NCBI GenBank assembly: GCA_040902925.1
Contig: JBBDWJ010000028.1
Span: 1 to 9,017 of the forward strand
Source of the DNA: JBBDWJ01 sp040902925
Lineage (GTDB): Bacteria; Acidobacteriota; Terriglobia; Bryobacterales; UBA6623
Direction: 5' to 3'
Length of the DNA stretch: 9,017 nucleotides
Numbering within the stretch: the stretch's first letter is position 1; each line of letters begins with the position of its first letter. The notes beneath the pieces are model-generated. The model was not told where the DNA came from. It searched no databases and was given only the letters and a program-made list of their open reading frames with translations. The position numbers were made by a program, and so were the translations under genes. This document shows, one piece after another, positions 1-5,905 of the stretch.

Positions 1-149
1 CTTTTCCTCACCCCACCGCGCAACCGATTTCTCCATCAACCTCCCAATCCAGTTCCAACGCTCCCCTCGAAGATCGCCTGCCCGGGCAATATCCCGGGAC
101 CCATCAGTTCGCCCTGCGGCACCTTTCAGAATTTTAAGTGGGAAAGTAG

Positions 150-635
150 TTAGGCGGCTTGAGTATGCCGATCATTCCTTGTCCGTACGGCCAGATCGAC
201 GACGCAATCCAGAACACAAAGTAGCAACAGCATTTGGTCGACCGATTTTCGATAGTTGGTTTGATCCAGCAAGCGATAGAGCTGCGTTGCCGACGTGCCC
301 AGGCGGCGGATAATTTCGCGTTTTGACAGCGCGCTTTGGTCCACGCGCTTTTGCGCCTCGATGGTGAGCTTGTACAAAAGCGCGTCTCTTACGTACGAGG
401 GGTCCTGGTTGTATTCCAGAACTTGCTCGATGTGAACGGCGCCACTTTTGCCCGACTCCAGCACGTAGGTGACCGCTTCGCGGCTCAGTTCCTGGTCGAC
501 TAGCACTCGACGGATCAGATCCCCGGCTTTGGGGCGCGGCTCCAATTTAGAGTGGGGGAACAGCAGTGTCCGGCCCGAGATCTTGATCTCCAAAACCTTC
601 TTTCGATTATTGTTCTTCACCGATCGAATCTTCAT
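150..635 (-). CDS. HTH-domain protein, probable antitoxin/regulator partner of DUF4160
   Basis: 161 aa, ATG start at 635. The N-terminal ~100 residues are a mixed domain I do not recognise by name; they include a charged stretch (LEPRPKAGDLIRRVL) and a helical part. The C-terminal part, about residues 100-150, reads as a helix-turn-helix of the XRE/HigA kind: SKREIIRRLGTSATQLYRLL followed by a leucine-rich helix. The start codon overlaps the stop of the DUF4160 gene by four bases (ATGA), so the two are one translationally coupled operon. By analogy with small toxin-antitoxin modules I infer that this is the DNA-binding, autoregulating partner acting on the palindrome at 834-853. Toxicity of the pair is not shown by the sequence. 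Confident that it is a gene and DNA-binding; less confident about the antitoxin role. Confidence 0.75.
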   Translation of the reverse strand: MKIRSVKNNNRKKVLEIKISGRTLLFPHSKLEPRPKAGDLIRRVLVDQELSREAVTYVLESGKSGAVHIEQVLEYNQDPSYVRDALLYKLTIEAQKRVDQSALSKREIIRRLGTSATQLYRLLDQTNYRKSVDQMLLLLCVLDCVVDLAVRTRNDRHTQAA

Positions 636-826
636 AGCAAGCCCTCGGATTCGAGATCCTCAATCAGGTTGAGCACTCTCCGCGATGCCTTGCCTTTCAT
701 CGGCAGCCGATTGTCGAGATCCCATTTCACGACAAGCCTTCCATTGCGATAGACATGCACGTGACGGGGAGCATGGTCGCCTTTCCATGTAAGGAAGATA
801 TAGCCGCCGCGGCGGATCTTCGGCAC
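632..826 (-). CDS. DUF4160 family small protein
   Basis: 64 aa, first gene of a two-gene operon. The start is GTG at 826; upstream in frame there is no ATG, GTG or TTG before a stop. The protein matches the DUF4160 pattern: N-terminal MPKIRRGGYIFLTWKGD, then the characteristic H-x-P/A-x-H-V-H-V core (HAPRHVHVYRNG, about residues 18-29) and a C-terminal helix (SRRVLNLIEDLESEGLL). The length is normal for the family. DUF4160 genes are commonly found next to DUF2442 or HTH genes and are regarded as toxin-antitoxin-like; the molecular activity is unknown. The weak ribosome-binding sequence AAGGT lies in the 3' arm of the upstream palindrome, about 11 nt from GTG. Confidence 0.8.
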   Translation of the reverse strand: MPKIRRGGYIFLTWKGDHAPRHVHVYRNGRLVVKWDLDNRLPMKGKASRRVLNLIEDLESEGLL

Positions 827-833
827 AATTAGA

Positions 834-853
834 TGTTACCTTGTGAGGTAACA
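834..853. promoter_or_regulatory. Perfect palindrome, probable operator of the DUF4160/HTH operon
   Basis: TGTTACCT-TGTG-AGGTAACA: two perfect 8-bp arms around a 4-nt centre, seven bases upstream of the GTG start at 826. The position fits an autoregulatory operator bound by the HTH partner. On the minus strand the second arm carries the only plausible Shine-Dalgarno sequence (AAGGT), so the same element could hide the ribosome-binding site if it is transcribed. The remaining ~210 bases to the end of the next gene (854-1065) show no further gene or clear signal. Confidence 0.6.
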
Positions 854-1065
854 GATATCAATTGGAGAACGGACGCGAAGTACCGGCGCCCGGCGCTGCC
901 TGGCAGGCCTCACGCGACGCCATGAGGAACAAAGAGCGGACAACTCGTCCCAGGGGACGCGCGGATTGGCGAATGAATGTCCCGCCCTCGAGGAATTCAG
1001 AGCGTAGAGCGCTGAGTGTCGCGCTGTCGATTGGCCTGCTGCTGGGGAAGCAAAAAGGAATGAGG

Positions 1066-1428
1066 CTATTGCGAGGAAGCTTCGTCCATGACGACGGTGA
1101 ATTTCTTGCGCTGCTGGTCGTTGAGCAGCTCGAGAATGCGCTGCTTGGCCTCGAGCTTCAACTGCCGGGTCTGGGTCATTAGATCGGCTTCGCGCATGAT
1201 GCAGTGATCGAGGATCTCTTCCACCTGCGAAGTCTGAGCCTCGCTGAGGACCAGCTCTTCGCGAAGATGTTGTGCAACCAACCCCGGCTGCGCGTGCAGG
1301 TCGATGCGCGCTGTACCGGCCTCGGCCGTCTGCTGGTGATAGATACGCAGCGCCACGGCTCCCGAGACGAATCCGCCGAGGAAGACCGCCACCAGGACGG
1401 CAAACGCTTTGCTTTTGGAGGGTTCCAT
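1066..1428 (-). CDS. Membrane-anchored Spy/CnrX-like periplasmic sensor protein
   Basis: 120 aa from the ATG at 1428; an in-frame TTG at 1443 would add five residues and has a GGAG 11 nt upstream, so the start is not settled. After a short basic N-terminus (EPSKSK) there is one membrane segment (AFAVLVAVFLGGFVSGAVAL), then an all-helical, charged periplasmic domain. It contains two motifs resembling the LTxxQ signature of Spy/CpxP/CnrX proteins: LSEAQTSQVEEIL and, near the C-terminus, LNDQQRKKF. Such proteins sense metals or envelope stress, or act as periplasmic chaperones. It is the third gene after an ECF sigma factor and its anti-sigma factor, 21 bp from the latter (6 bp if TTG is used), so a role as periplasmic input to that pathway is likely (inference). 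The specific signal cannot be read. Confidence 0.65.
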   Translation of the reverse strand: MEPSKSKAFAVLVAVFLGGFVSGAVALRIYHQQTAEAGTARIDLHAQPGLVAQHLREELVLSEAQTSQVEEILDHCIMREADLMTQTRQLKLEAKQRILELLNDQQRKKFTVVMDEASSQ

Positions 1429-1449
1429 AGCCGCTGTCTTCAAGTCCGC

Positions 1450-1938
1450 TTAGTCTCCGGAAGCCACCACGACCGCCAGCATCGAGTCGCGATTCTGTTC
1501 CAGATTGTTGCCCAGCCGGACCCGATAGTAGTCAGAGGCGGGCTGGTCCGTCAACACAGCCTCAGCCAGCCGCCGGCCAATTTCTTCGGAAGGATTGCTG
1601 AAACTCACCACGTAAGACCCGACCAAGGCCAGCCAGACCAGCGAGCCAAAGGCCAGGCGGCGCACAAACATCGGTTGCAGGAAGAAAGCCCAAAACGGCT
1701 CTACCTGTTCCCGGTCGATGTGCTGCAGCACGCGGGCGTAAAAGCCCGGCTCGGGGCCTTGCGGTTCGCCCTCGGGCGCCCGAAACTCCACCAGCCACGA
1801 TGACGTGCGGCGAAATAGCTCGAGCTGTTCGGCGGCCTCCGGGTGCCGCGCCAAGTGCGCTTCCAAGTCGGCCTTCCGGGTCCGGCTCAGATTTCCGGAG
1901 AGATAATCTTCGAGGATGTCCCGCAGAAACGCATCCAT
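1450..1938 (-). CDS. Single-pass anti-sigma factor of the ECF operon
   Basis: 162 aa, ATG at 1938 with a GGGGA ribosome-binding site. Residues 1-55 resemble the cytoplasmic anti-sigma domain (DILEDYLSGNLSRTRKADLE, then AHLARHPEAAEQLELF). A proline-rich linker follows, then one membrane segment at about 95-113 (LAFGSLVWLALVGSYVVSF) and ~50 periplasmic residues. The protein has no cysteine at all, so the HxxxCxxC zinc site of ZAS anti-sigma factors is missing; helices that bind the sigma factor without zinc are known in this superfamily. It lies 57 bp after the sigma gene and directly before the Spy/CnrX-like gene. It is expected to hold the sigma factor at the membrane until a periplasmic signal releases it. 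Identification rests mainly on context and topology. Confidence 0.75.
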   Translation of the reverse strand: MDAFLRDILEDYLSGNLSRTRKADLEAHLARHPEAAEQLELFRRTSSWLVEFRAPEGEPQGPEPGFYARVLQHIDREQVEPFWAFFLQPMFVRRLAFGSLVWLALVGSYVVSFSNPSEEIGRRLAEAVLTDQPASDYYRVRLGNNLEQNRDSMLAVVVASGD

Positions 1939-1995
1939 GTCAATTCCCCAGGCCGTGCTTCTCGCTTCCGGATCTCCGCCCGGTACGCGCCCACA

Positions 1996-2646
1996 TCATG
2001 CAACCCTACGATCGAGCTTCGCGGCGGCTTTGACCAGCTTCTGCCGAGCTCGGAACAATTTTACCTTAATCGTATTCTCGTTGAGTCCAGTGGCCTCGGC
2101 CAGCTCCTCGACGGTGCGGCCCTCGACCTCTTTCTGGATCAGCAACATGCGTTCTTCTTCGGACACCTTGGAGAGCAGCTTCATCAGGTAGTCGCGGCGC
2201 TCCAGCCGGGTATCCACCGGGGGCCGCTTTTCGGCGGCGATTTCGGAATTCTCCATCGTCCGCGCATCTTCTTCGCCCAGGTCGCTCTCATAGACCAGCC
2301 TGCGGACCTTTTGCTTGCGCAGGTAATCGTAGCACTCGTTGACCGTGATTTTATACATCCACGTGATCAGCGAGGAGCGGAAGTCAAAGCCCTTGATCGA
2401 CAGGTAGACCTTGGCGAAAACCTGCTGGGCAATGTCCTCGGCGTCATTGCGGTTGCGGACGATGCCATAGATGATCGAGAAGACCTTGGACTGATGGCGT
2501 TCGACGATCTGCTGGAACGCCGCCTGGTCTCCCTGTTGGCATCGGCGGATGATTTCCGCTTCGGGGCTGTTTTTGAATCCCACCTTGACGCTGCCGGCCT
2601 GAGCCCCAGAGTCGACCGGCAGAGTGGCAGTTAATAGGTTGCCCAC
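1996..2646 (-). CDS. RNA polymerase sigma factor, ECF subfamily
   Basis: 216 aa as called from a GTG at 2646. Sigma region 2 spans about residues 30-115: AEIIRRCQQGDQAAFQQIVE, then the core-binding part RNRNDAEDIAQQVFAKVY and the -10 recognition part ending in TWMYKITVNECYDYLRK. Region 4 is at about 155-210: LLSKVSEEERMLLIQKEVEG, then the helix-turn-helix EELAEATGLNENTIKVKLFR. There is no region 1 or 3, as is typical of the ECF group. First gene of an operon with a membrane anti-sigma factor and a periplasmic helical protein. The N-terminal ~25 residues are not conserved-looking, and the predicted promoter ends only a few bases before the GTG; a second GTG at 2583 is an alternative start. Confidence 0.93.
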   Translation of the reverse strand: MGNLLTATLPVDSGAQAGSVKVGFKNSPEAEIIRRCQQGDQAAFQQIVERHQSKVFSIIYGIVRNRNDAEDIAQQVFAKVYLSIKGFDFRSSLITWMYKITVNECYDYLRKQKVRRLVYESDLGEEDARTMENSEIAAEKRPPVDTRLERRDYLMKLLSKVSEEERMLLIQKEVEGRTVEELAEATGLNENTIKVKLFRARQKLVKAAAKLDRRVA

Positions 2647-2655
2647 GCCTAATTC

Positions 2656-2681
2656 GACGCAGTGGTAGCCGGCCGGGTTCC
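2656..2681 (-). promoter_or_regulatory. ECF-type promoter before the sigma gene
   Basis: Read on the minus strand: GGAACC (2681-2676), a 16-nt spacer, then CGTC (2659-2656). This is the classical ECF arrangement of a GGAAC-type -35 and a CGTC-type -10 at 16-nt spacing. It faces the sigma gene and so suggests that the sigma factor transcribes its own operon. Transcription would start only a few bases before the GTG at 2646. The remainder of the ~240-bp gap to the next gene (2682-2887) shows no other clear element. Confidence 0.55.
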
Positions 2682-2887
2682 AACTCTTTAAAACGAAATA
2701 GCCTGCATGGGCCGGTCAGGGATGACCCGATCGGCGTCGGACGGGGTCACGCACCGCGGCGGAGCCCTCGCGCGGACCTCCCGAACTATCGTAATCTATT
2801 CAAACAAAAAGATTTAGTCAATCAGCGGGCTCTTGGCCGGAGCGAAACGCCCTAAAGGAAAGACACCGTTCCCGCCGAAAAAGACGG

Positions 2888-4282
2888 TCATAAAGTTAAC
2901 TTCCAGGGCGCCCGGTACTCCTTCTTCAAATACGTCGCAGCCTCTGGGTTCGGGGTCGTTTCTGTCTGGGGGTTCCATTCCACCCGCTGGCGGCTGCGCA
3001 ACGCCACGTTGGCGAGCAGGCAGGTCGCCGTCGAGCGGTGCCCGATTTCGATGTCGCTGATCGGTTTTTCGCGGGTCCGCATCGAGCTGACGAAGTCCAC
3101 CCAATGGGCCTCGAGCGAATTATTGCCCGACGACCCTCTCTCGCCACGGACCTGCGCGATCTGGTCGCGCGAACCCTCGGGGCTCTCCATTTCGGGCAGA
3201 ATTTCCCAGCGGCTGCGGTCCACAAACAGCGTGCCCTTGGTGCCGTGGAAGGTGATTCCGTAACCCTGGCTGAACATCGACTGCGCGTTGACGATGCGGT
3301 TCTCATAGACGCAGATGAATTTCGGGAACTCGTAGGTCGCCTGGATGACGTCGGGCGTTTCGCGATTGTCCTGGATGGCGAATTTGCCTCCCGACGTGGT
3401 GACGACCTGCGGACCGTCCACCTCCATGGCCCACAGAACGATGTCGAGCAGGTGGACGCCCCAGTCGGTCATCATGCCGCCGGCGTAGTCCCAGAACCAG
3501 CGAAAGTGCGAAAACGCGCGCGGGTCGACGCCGAAGCGGTTCTTGTTGAACGGTCGCTCGGCGGCCGGACCGAGCCACATGTCCCAGTCGAGGTCGGCGG
3601 GCGGGGCGCTGTCGGGCGGATTGCCGATGCCGTCGGGAAACTGGTTGCCGTAATTCCACGTGCGGACAAAGGTCACCTGCCCGATTTTGCCGTCCTGGAT
3701 CATCTTGACCACCTTTTGGAAGTGGTCGCCAGACCGTTGCATCGTGCCGACCTGCACCACACGGTTGTATTTGCGTGCGGCCTCGACCATCATGCGCCCC
3801 TCGTCAACGGTGACCGAGATGGGTTTTTCGACGTAGACGTCTTTGCCGGCTTTACAGGCCTCGACCGTCATATAGGCATGCCAATGGTCAGGCGTGGCGA
3901 TGCCGACGGCATCAATGTCATCGGCGGCGATCAGCTCGCGGAAGTCGCGGTAGACCCGCGCGCCGGGAGCCAGTTCCTGGGCCTGTTTGAGGTTCGGCTC
4001 GTAGACGTCGCTGATAGCGACGACGTCGATCTCGCCGCTGCGCAACGCCGCTCGCAGATTCGAGCGGCCCTGGCGGCCCATGCCAATGAAGCCGACGCGG
4101 AATTTCTTGCCGCCGGATGAGGCCTGGGGTGCGGCGCTGGCCGCTACCGCGCTGGACATCACCGCGCTGGACATCACCGCGCCGGATAGAGCGGCAGCTC
4201 CAGCGGCGCCGGGAAGGGTGGCAGCGGCTCCGCCTGCGACCGACTGCAGAAACGTTCTGCGCTTCAACTTCGGGTCATTCAT
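2888..4282 (-). CDS. Tat-exported Gfo/Idh/MocA family NAD(P)-dependent oxidoreductase
   Basis: 464 aa from ATG 4282, chosen because GAGGAGG lies 5 nt upstream and the Tat signal then begins at residue 1; an 18-residue in-frame extension to 4336 runs into a repeat element and is rejected. The twin-arginine motif is KRRTFLQ at residues 7-13, followed by a long Ala-rich stretch. The Rossmann fold begins with GFIGMGRQG (64-72), the EKP motif typical of the family is at 152-154 (YVEKPIS), and DWGVHLLD (273-280) carries the usual active-site histidine. Family members oxidise or epimerise sugars and inositols; Tat export implies a periplasmic enzyme folded with its cofactor. The substrate cannot be inferred. 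It appears complete and stands alone here, between an ECF operon and a repeat region. Confidence 0.93.
   Translation of the reverse strand: MNDPKLKRRTFLQSVAGGAAATLPGAAGAAALSGAVMSSAVMSSAVAASAAPQASSGGKKFRVGFIGMGRQGRSNLRAALRSGEIDVVAISDVYEPNLKQAQELAPGARVYRDFRELIAADDIDAVGIATPDHWHAYMTVEACKAGKDVYVEKPISVTVDEGRMMVEAARKYNRVVQVGTMQRSGDHFQKVVKMIQDGKIGQVTFVRTWNYGNQFPDGIGNPPDSAPPADLDWDMWLGPAAERPFNKNRFGVDPRAFSHFRWFWDYAGGMMTDWGVHLLDIVLWAMEVDGPQVVTTSGGKFAIQDNRETPDVIQATYEFPKFICVYENRIVNAQSMFSQGYGITFHGTKGTLFVDRSRWEILPEMESPEGSRDQIAQVRGERGSSGNNSLEAHWVDFVSSMRTREKPISDIEIGHRSTATCLLANVALRSRQRVEWNPQTETTPNPEAATYLKKEYRAPWKLTL
4146..4186. repeat. 15-bp in-frame tandem repeat inside the oxidoreductase gene
   Basis: Two exact copies of ACCGCGCTGGACATC (4146-4160 and 4161-4175) plus an 11-base partial third copy with one mismatch. 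On the coding strand this gives repeated five-residue units (SSAVM) at about residues 35-47, in the linker after the Tat signal. The unit is a multiple of three, so changes in copy number would alter linker length and not the frame. Confidence 0.8.
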
Positions 4283-4287
4283 GGATT

Positions 4288-4294
4288 CCTCCTC
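4288..4294 (-). promoter_or_regulatory. Strong ribosome-binding site deciding the oxidoreductase start
   Basis: GAGGAGG on the minus strand, five bases before the ATG at 4282. It decides the start in favour of the Tat-signal methionine over the longer in-frame extension. Confidence 0.8.
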
Positions 4295-4366
4295 GGACAG
4301 CCCATCCGCGGTCTTCCTGAGCCCGGAGGGCGGCATGCCTGTAGCCCAAGGCGTAAGCCCGGGCTA

Positions 4367-4385
4367 GGACCGGCTTCGCCGGTCC
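4367..4385. terminator. Perfect 8-bp hairpin, possible terminator without a T-run
   Basis: GGACCGGC-TTC-GCCGGTCC: a perfect 8-bp stem with a three-base loop. It lies downstream of the minus-strand gene ending at 4519. No uridine run follows on either strand, so intrinsic termination is doubtful; it may simply be part of the repeat structure. Confidence 0.3.
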
Positions 4386-4387
4386 CC

Positions 4388-4422
4388 CTTTGCCTTTTGC
4401 CTTTTGCACTTTGCCTTTTGCC
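4388..4422. repeat. 7-bp pyrimidine-rich tandem repeat (TTTTGCC type)
   Basis: About five imperfect copies of a heptamer (CTTTGCC, TTTTGCC, TTTTGCA, CTTTGCC, TTTTGCC) form a strand-asymmetric tract between the two inverted 46-nt elements. Reading frames through it give Lys-Gly-Lys-Ala repeats that are not a real protein. Confidence 0.75.
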
Positions 4423-4518
4423 TTGTCTTTGCTTCGCCGCCGATCGAAATGGCCAAACTCGAGTCCCAGGGCATGCGCCCCGGGCTGCGGGCATGCCGCC
4501 CTCCGGGCTAAGAAGAAC

Positions 4519-4812
4519 TCACCCGGCGTCTTCGACCGGCAAATCAACGCGATCGTCAAGCTCTTCGAGCAGTTGCACGACTAGCGCCTTTTGGCCGAAC
4601 TCAAAGTCGCTATTGGCGGGGTTGGGATCGTGCGCGGCGATCCAAACCTTAAGCGTCTCAATGACCGGCCGCGCCACGGCCTCGGCCGCGCCTGGCTCAA
4701 AACGAAGCGGAATTTCCGCATCGGTAATGGTTTCCGTCAGCAATTCTGAAAACTTCACGGCGTTTTCTCGTAGTTCGTCGGCGCGCGCGCGTCGGAAGGC
4801 CAATGATAGCAA
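4519..4812 (-). CDS. Small hypothetical protein
   Basis: 97 aa if started at TTG 4812; a second TTG at 4803 is possible, and no ATG or GTG occurs in frame before the upstream stop. I do not recognise the family. The sequence is plausible protein: amphipathic helices (ADELRENAVKFSELLTETIT), a central VARPVIETLKVWIAAHDPNP and an acidic C-terminus (QLLEELDDRVDLPVEDAG). No signal peptide, membrane segment or metal motif is seen, and no good ribosome-binding site. The unusual start may mean that the 5' end has been lost or lies in another frame. The gene is divergent from the small plus-strand gene at 5014. Confidence 0.45.
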   Translation of the reverse strand: MLSLAFRRARADELRENAVKFSELLTETITDAEIPLRFEPGAAEAVARPVIETLKVWIAAHDPNPANSDFEFGQKALVVQLLEELDDRVDLPVEDAG

Positions 4813-5013
4813 GGAGCAGTGCGCGGCTGCGATACACGGCCGGAGCCTGAATCGCAGGGACTGGACCGAACGTGGGGTGCGTCAAATGTCCACTCGGACG
4901 GCCTTTGTCTTTTCATCCCAAACCGGACTTCGGGCTGCTCTCCGAGCTAGCGGTTAACATGGAGTTGGGCTACAAGCAGTTGGTAATCTGCTCGCCGCGA
5001 GAGTTGGCGCCTT

Positions 5014-5238
5014 ATGAAACCGACGATTGAGATTGATGCTGTGGACGTGGTCCGGCGTATCCGCGATGCCCAGGCAGCGCAGTTGGCGGATAAGTCCACG
5101 ACAGAGGTCATGGACTTCTTCAATCGAGCAGGCGCGCGTGTGCGAAAGAGCGGTTCGCGAACCCAAGGCGGCTCCAGCACCCGCAAAGCGGCCAACGAAA
5201 CGCCGAAGCCACGGGCGCAAAACCGGCGCCGGCGCTGA
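5014..5238 (+). CDS. Small antitoxin-like hypothetical protein
   Basis: 74 aa, ATG at 5014. Residues 1-46 look like a compact conserved unit: a short strand (KPTIEIDA) then two helices (VDVVRRIRDAQAAQLADKST and TEVMDFFNRAG). The last ~28 residues are a basic, disordered Ser/Arg/Lys tail ending in NRRRR. The N-terminal pattern resembles small orphan proteins next to PIN-type toxins, but I cannot name a family, and no toxin gene follows: the next gene is the convergent permease relic. A 23-codon reading frame (4959-5030) starts upstream and overlaps its start. The ribosome-binding site is weak. Confidence 0.55.
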   Translation: MKPTIEIDAVDVVRRIRDAQAAQLADKSTTEVMDFFNRAGARVRKSGSRTQGGSSTRKAANETPKPRAQNRRRR

Positions 5239-5305
5239 GCGCGACCACAAAACCGAGCCGCGCGTCAGCAAGCGGTGGCCGCGAACCGCTCCATCCGCCG
5301 CTGCT

Positions 5306-5617
5306 CTACTCATGCCTCAGAGCGACAACCGGATCGACGCGAATAGCCTCGAACGAAGTTGGCTGAGCCCGCCAGTCCTCAAAATCGGGATAGGAGACGC
5401 AGCACCCCTGCCCACGCTCGCGGGTGTCGATGTAAAGGATGCGGTCGTTGCGCTCAACCAGCCGAAAGCCCTTGAAGAGAACGGCGCTGGTGACGGTGAA
5501 GACGGCGGCGTTGACGCCGATGCCGATGGCGAGGGTTGCGATGGCGGTGAGCGTGAACCCTGGGGTGCGCGACAGGGCGCGAGCAGCGTTGCGCACGTGG
5601 ACGATTCCGTCTAGCAA
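5306..5617 (-). pseudogene. ADOP-type MacB/FtsX permease, internally deleted remnant
   Basis: 103 codons remain from a TTG start at 5617 preceded by GAGAGG; the open frame extends to 5725 without family-like sequence. The first ~90 residues are a typical permease N-terminus: VRNAARALSRTPGFTLTAIA, membrane segment 1 (TLAIGIGVNAAVFTV) and the start of the extracellular MacB-PCD domain ending in YPDFEDWRAQPTSFEA. The next residues, IRVDPVVALRHE, are the extreme C-terminus of such permeases (compare R-x-D-P-x-x-A-L-R-x-E). Full-length acidobacterial orphan permeases are roughly 800 aa with about eight membrane segments, so some 700 residues are missing, in frame, with the junction near 5344. The product could not be a transporter. 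Confidence 0.8.
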
Positions 5618-5865
5618 GATAGCCTCTCTGACTCTCAGGCTATTTCGGGTTGTTTTCCCTCGTCTAAATGGGCAGCCCGATGATGCCAGGGGTTGTCCTC
5701 CTACATAAGGCGGTGCCACGCGCAAGAGAGGTCGCGAAACGCCACAATGAACACAAAAACGTTAGGTGAACGATGGAACAGGCGTGGCCGTGCGTTCGGC
5801 GTTCTGGCCTTACCTTCGCTAGGTCCGGCTCACATCCAATGTTCTGGAACTGCGATTAATATTTC

Positions 5866-5893
5866 CAAAACATTTGATATAATAAATGTTTTG
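5866..5893 (+). promoter_or_regulatory. Extended -10 promoter inside a dyad operator, driving TcmP/DUF5131
   Basis: Two perfect 10-bp arms (CAAAACATTT at 5866-5875 and AAATGTTTTG at 5884-5893) flank an 8-base centre. The centre supplies TATAAT at 5878-5883, preceded by TG at 5875-5876, so it forms a perfect extended -10 box (TGATATAAT). No good -35 is visible, as expected for extended -10 promoters. Transcription would begin near 5890, giving a ~15-base leader before ATG 5906. A protein bound to the dyad would block the promoter. The ~250 bases upstream (5618-5865) hold no gene I can support. Confidence 0.65.
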
Positions 5894-5905
5894 TAGAACG
5901 AGTTT

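Larger units (their letters stand above)
4320..4509. repeat. Inverted pair of a 46-nt REP-like intergenic element
   Basis: One copy lies on the plus strand at 4320-4365 and a second on the minus strand at 4509-4464. The outer 20 bases (4320-4339 against 4490-4509) are perfectly complementary; the inner ~26 bases are diverged but clearly alignable, sharing blocks of the form AGCCC..GGCG.A.GCCC.GGG. Between them are a hairpin and a 7-bp repeat tract, listed separately. The structure fills the gap upstream of the oxidoreductase and reaches to 10 bp from the stop of the next minus-strand gene. Facing pairs of a short GC-rich palindromic element resemble REP/BIME-type repeats. Similar elements elsewhere in this genome are expected but not visible here. 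Confidence 0.7.

Noticed and set aside
1..36. Possible start of a minus-strand gene at ATG 36 (MEKSVARWGEEK) with GGGAGG just upstream
   Set aside because: Only 12 codons are inside the window and the ribosome-binding spacing is short; nothing supports it beyond an open frame. The first ~150 bases otherwise show only a weak CCCGGG-based hairpin near 80-104 without a T-run.
1843..2634. Plus-strand open frame (263 codons) across the sigma factor gene
   Set aside because: Antisense shadow of the ECF sigma coding frame; no family features.
3038..4120. Long plus-strand open frame (360 codons) across the oxidoreductase gene
   Set aside because: It is antisense to a clearly conserved Gfo/Idh/MocA protein and has no recognisable domain; it arises from high-GC codon bias.
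4283..4336. 18-residue N-terminal extension of the oxidoreductase
   Set aside because: Its sequence comes partly from the repeat element, and a strong ribosome-binding site and Tat motif favour the ATG at 4282.
4275..4559. Minus-strand open frame with Lys-Gly-Lys-Ala repeats upstream of the oxidoreductase
   Set aside because: It is the translation of the inverted repeat elements and heptamer tract.
5271..5290. AGCGGT/ACCGCT hairpin between two convergent genes as a terminator
   Set aside because: Only a 6-bp stem and no T-run on either strand.
5764..5770. GTTAGGT near the cassette as a possible integron attC core site
   Set aside because: No matching partner core at a suitable distance and no integrase; a 7-base match is expected by chance.
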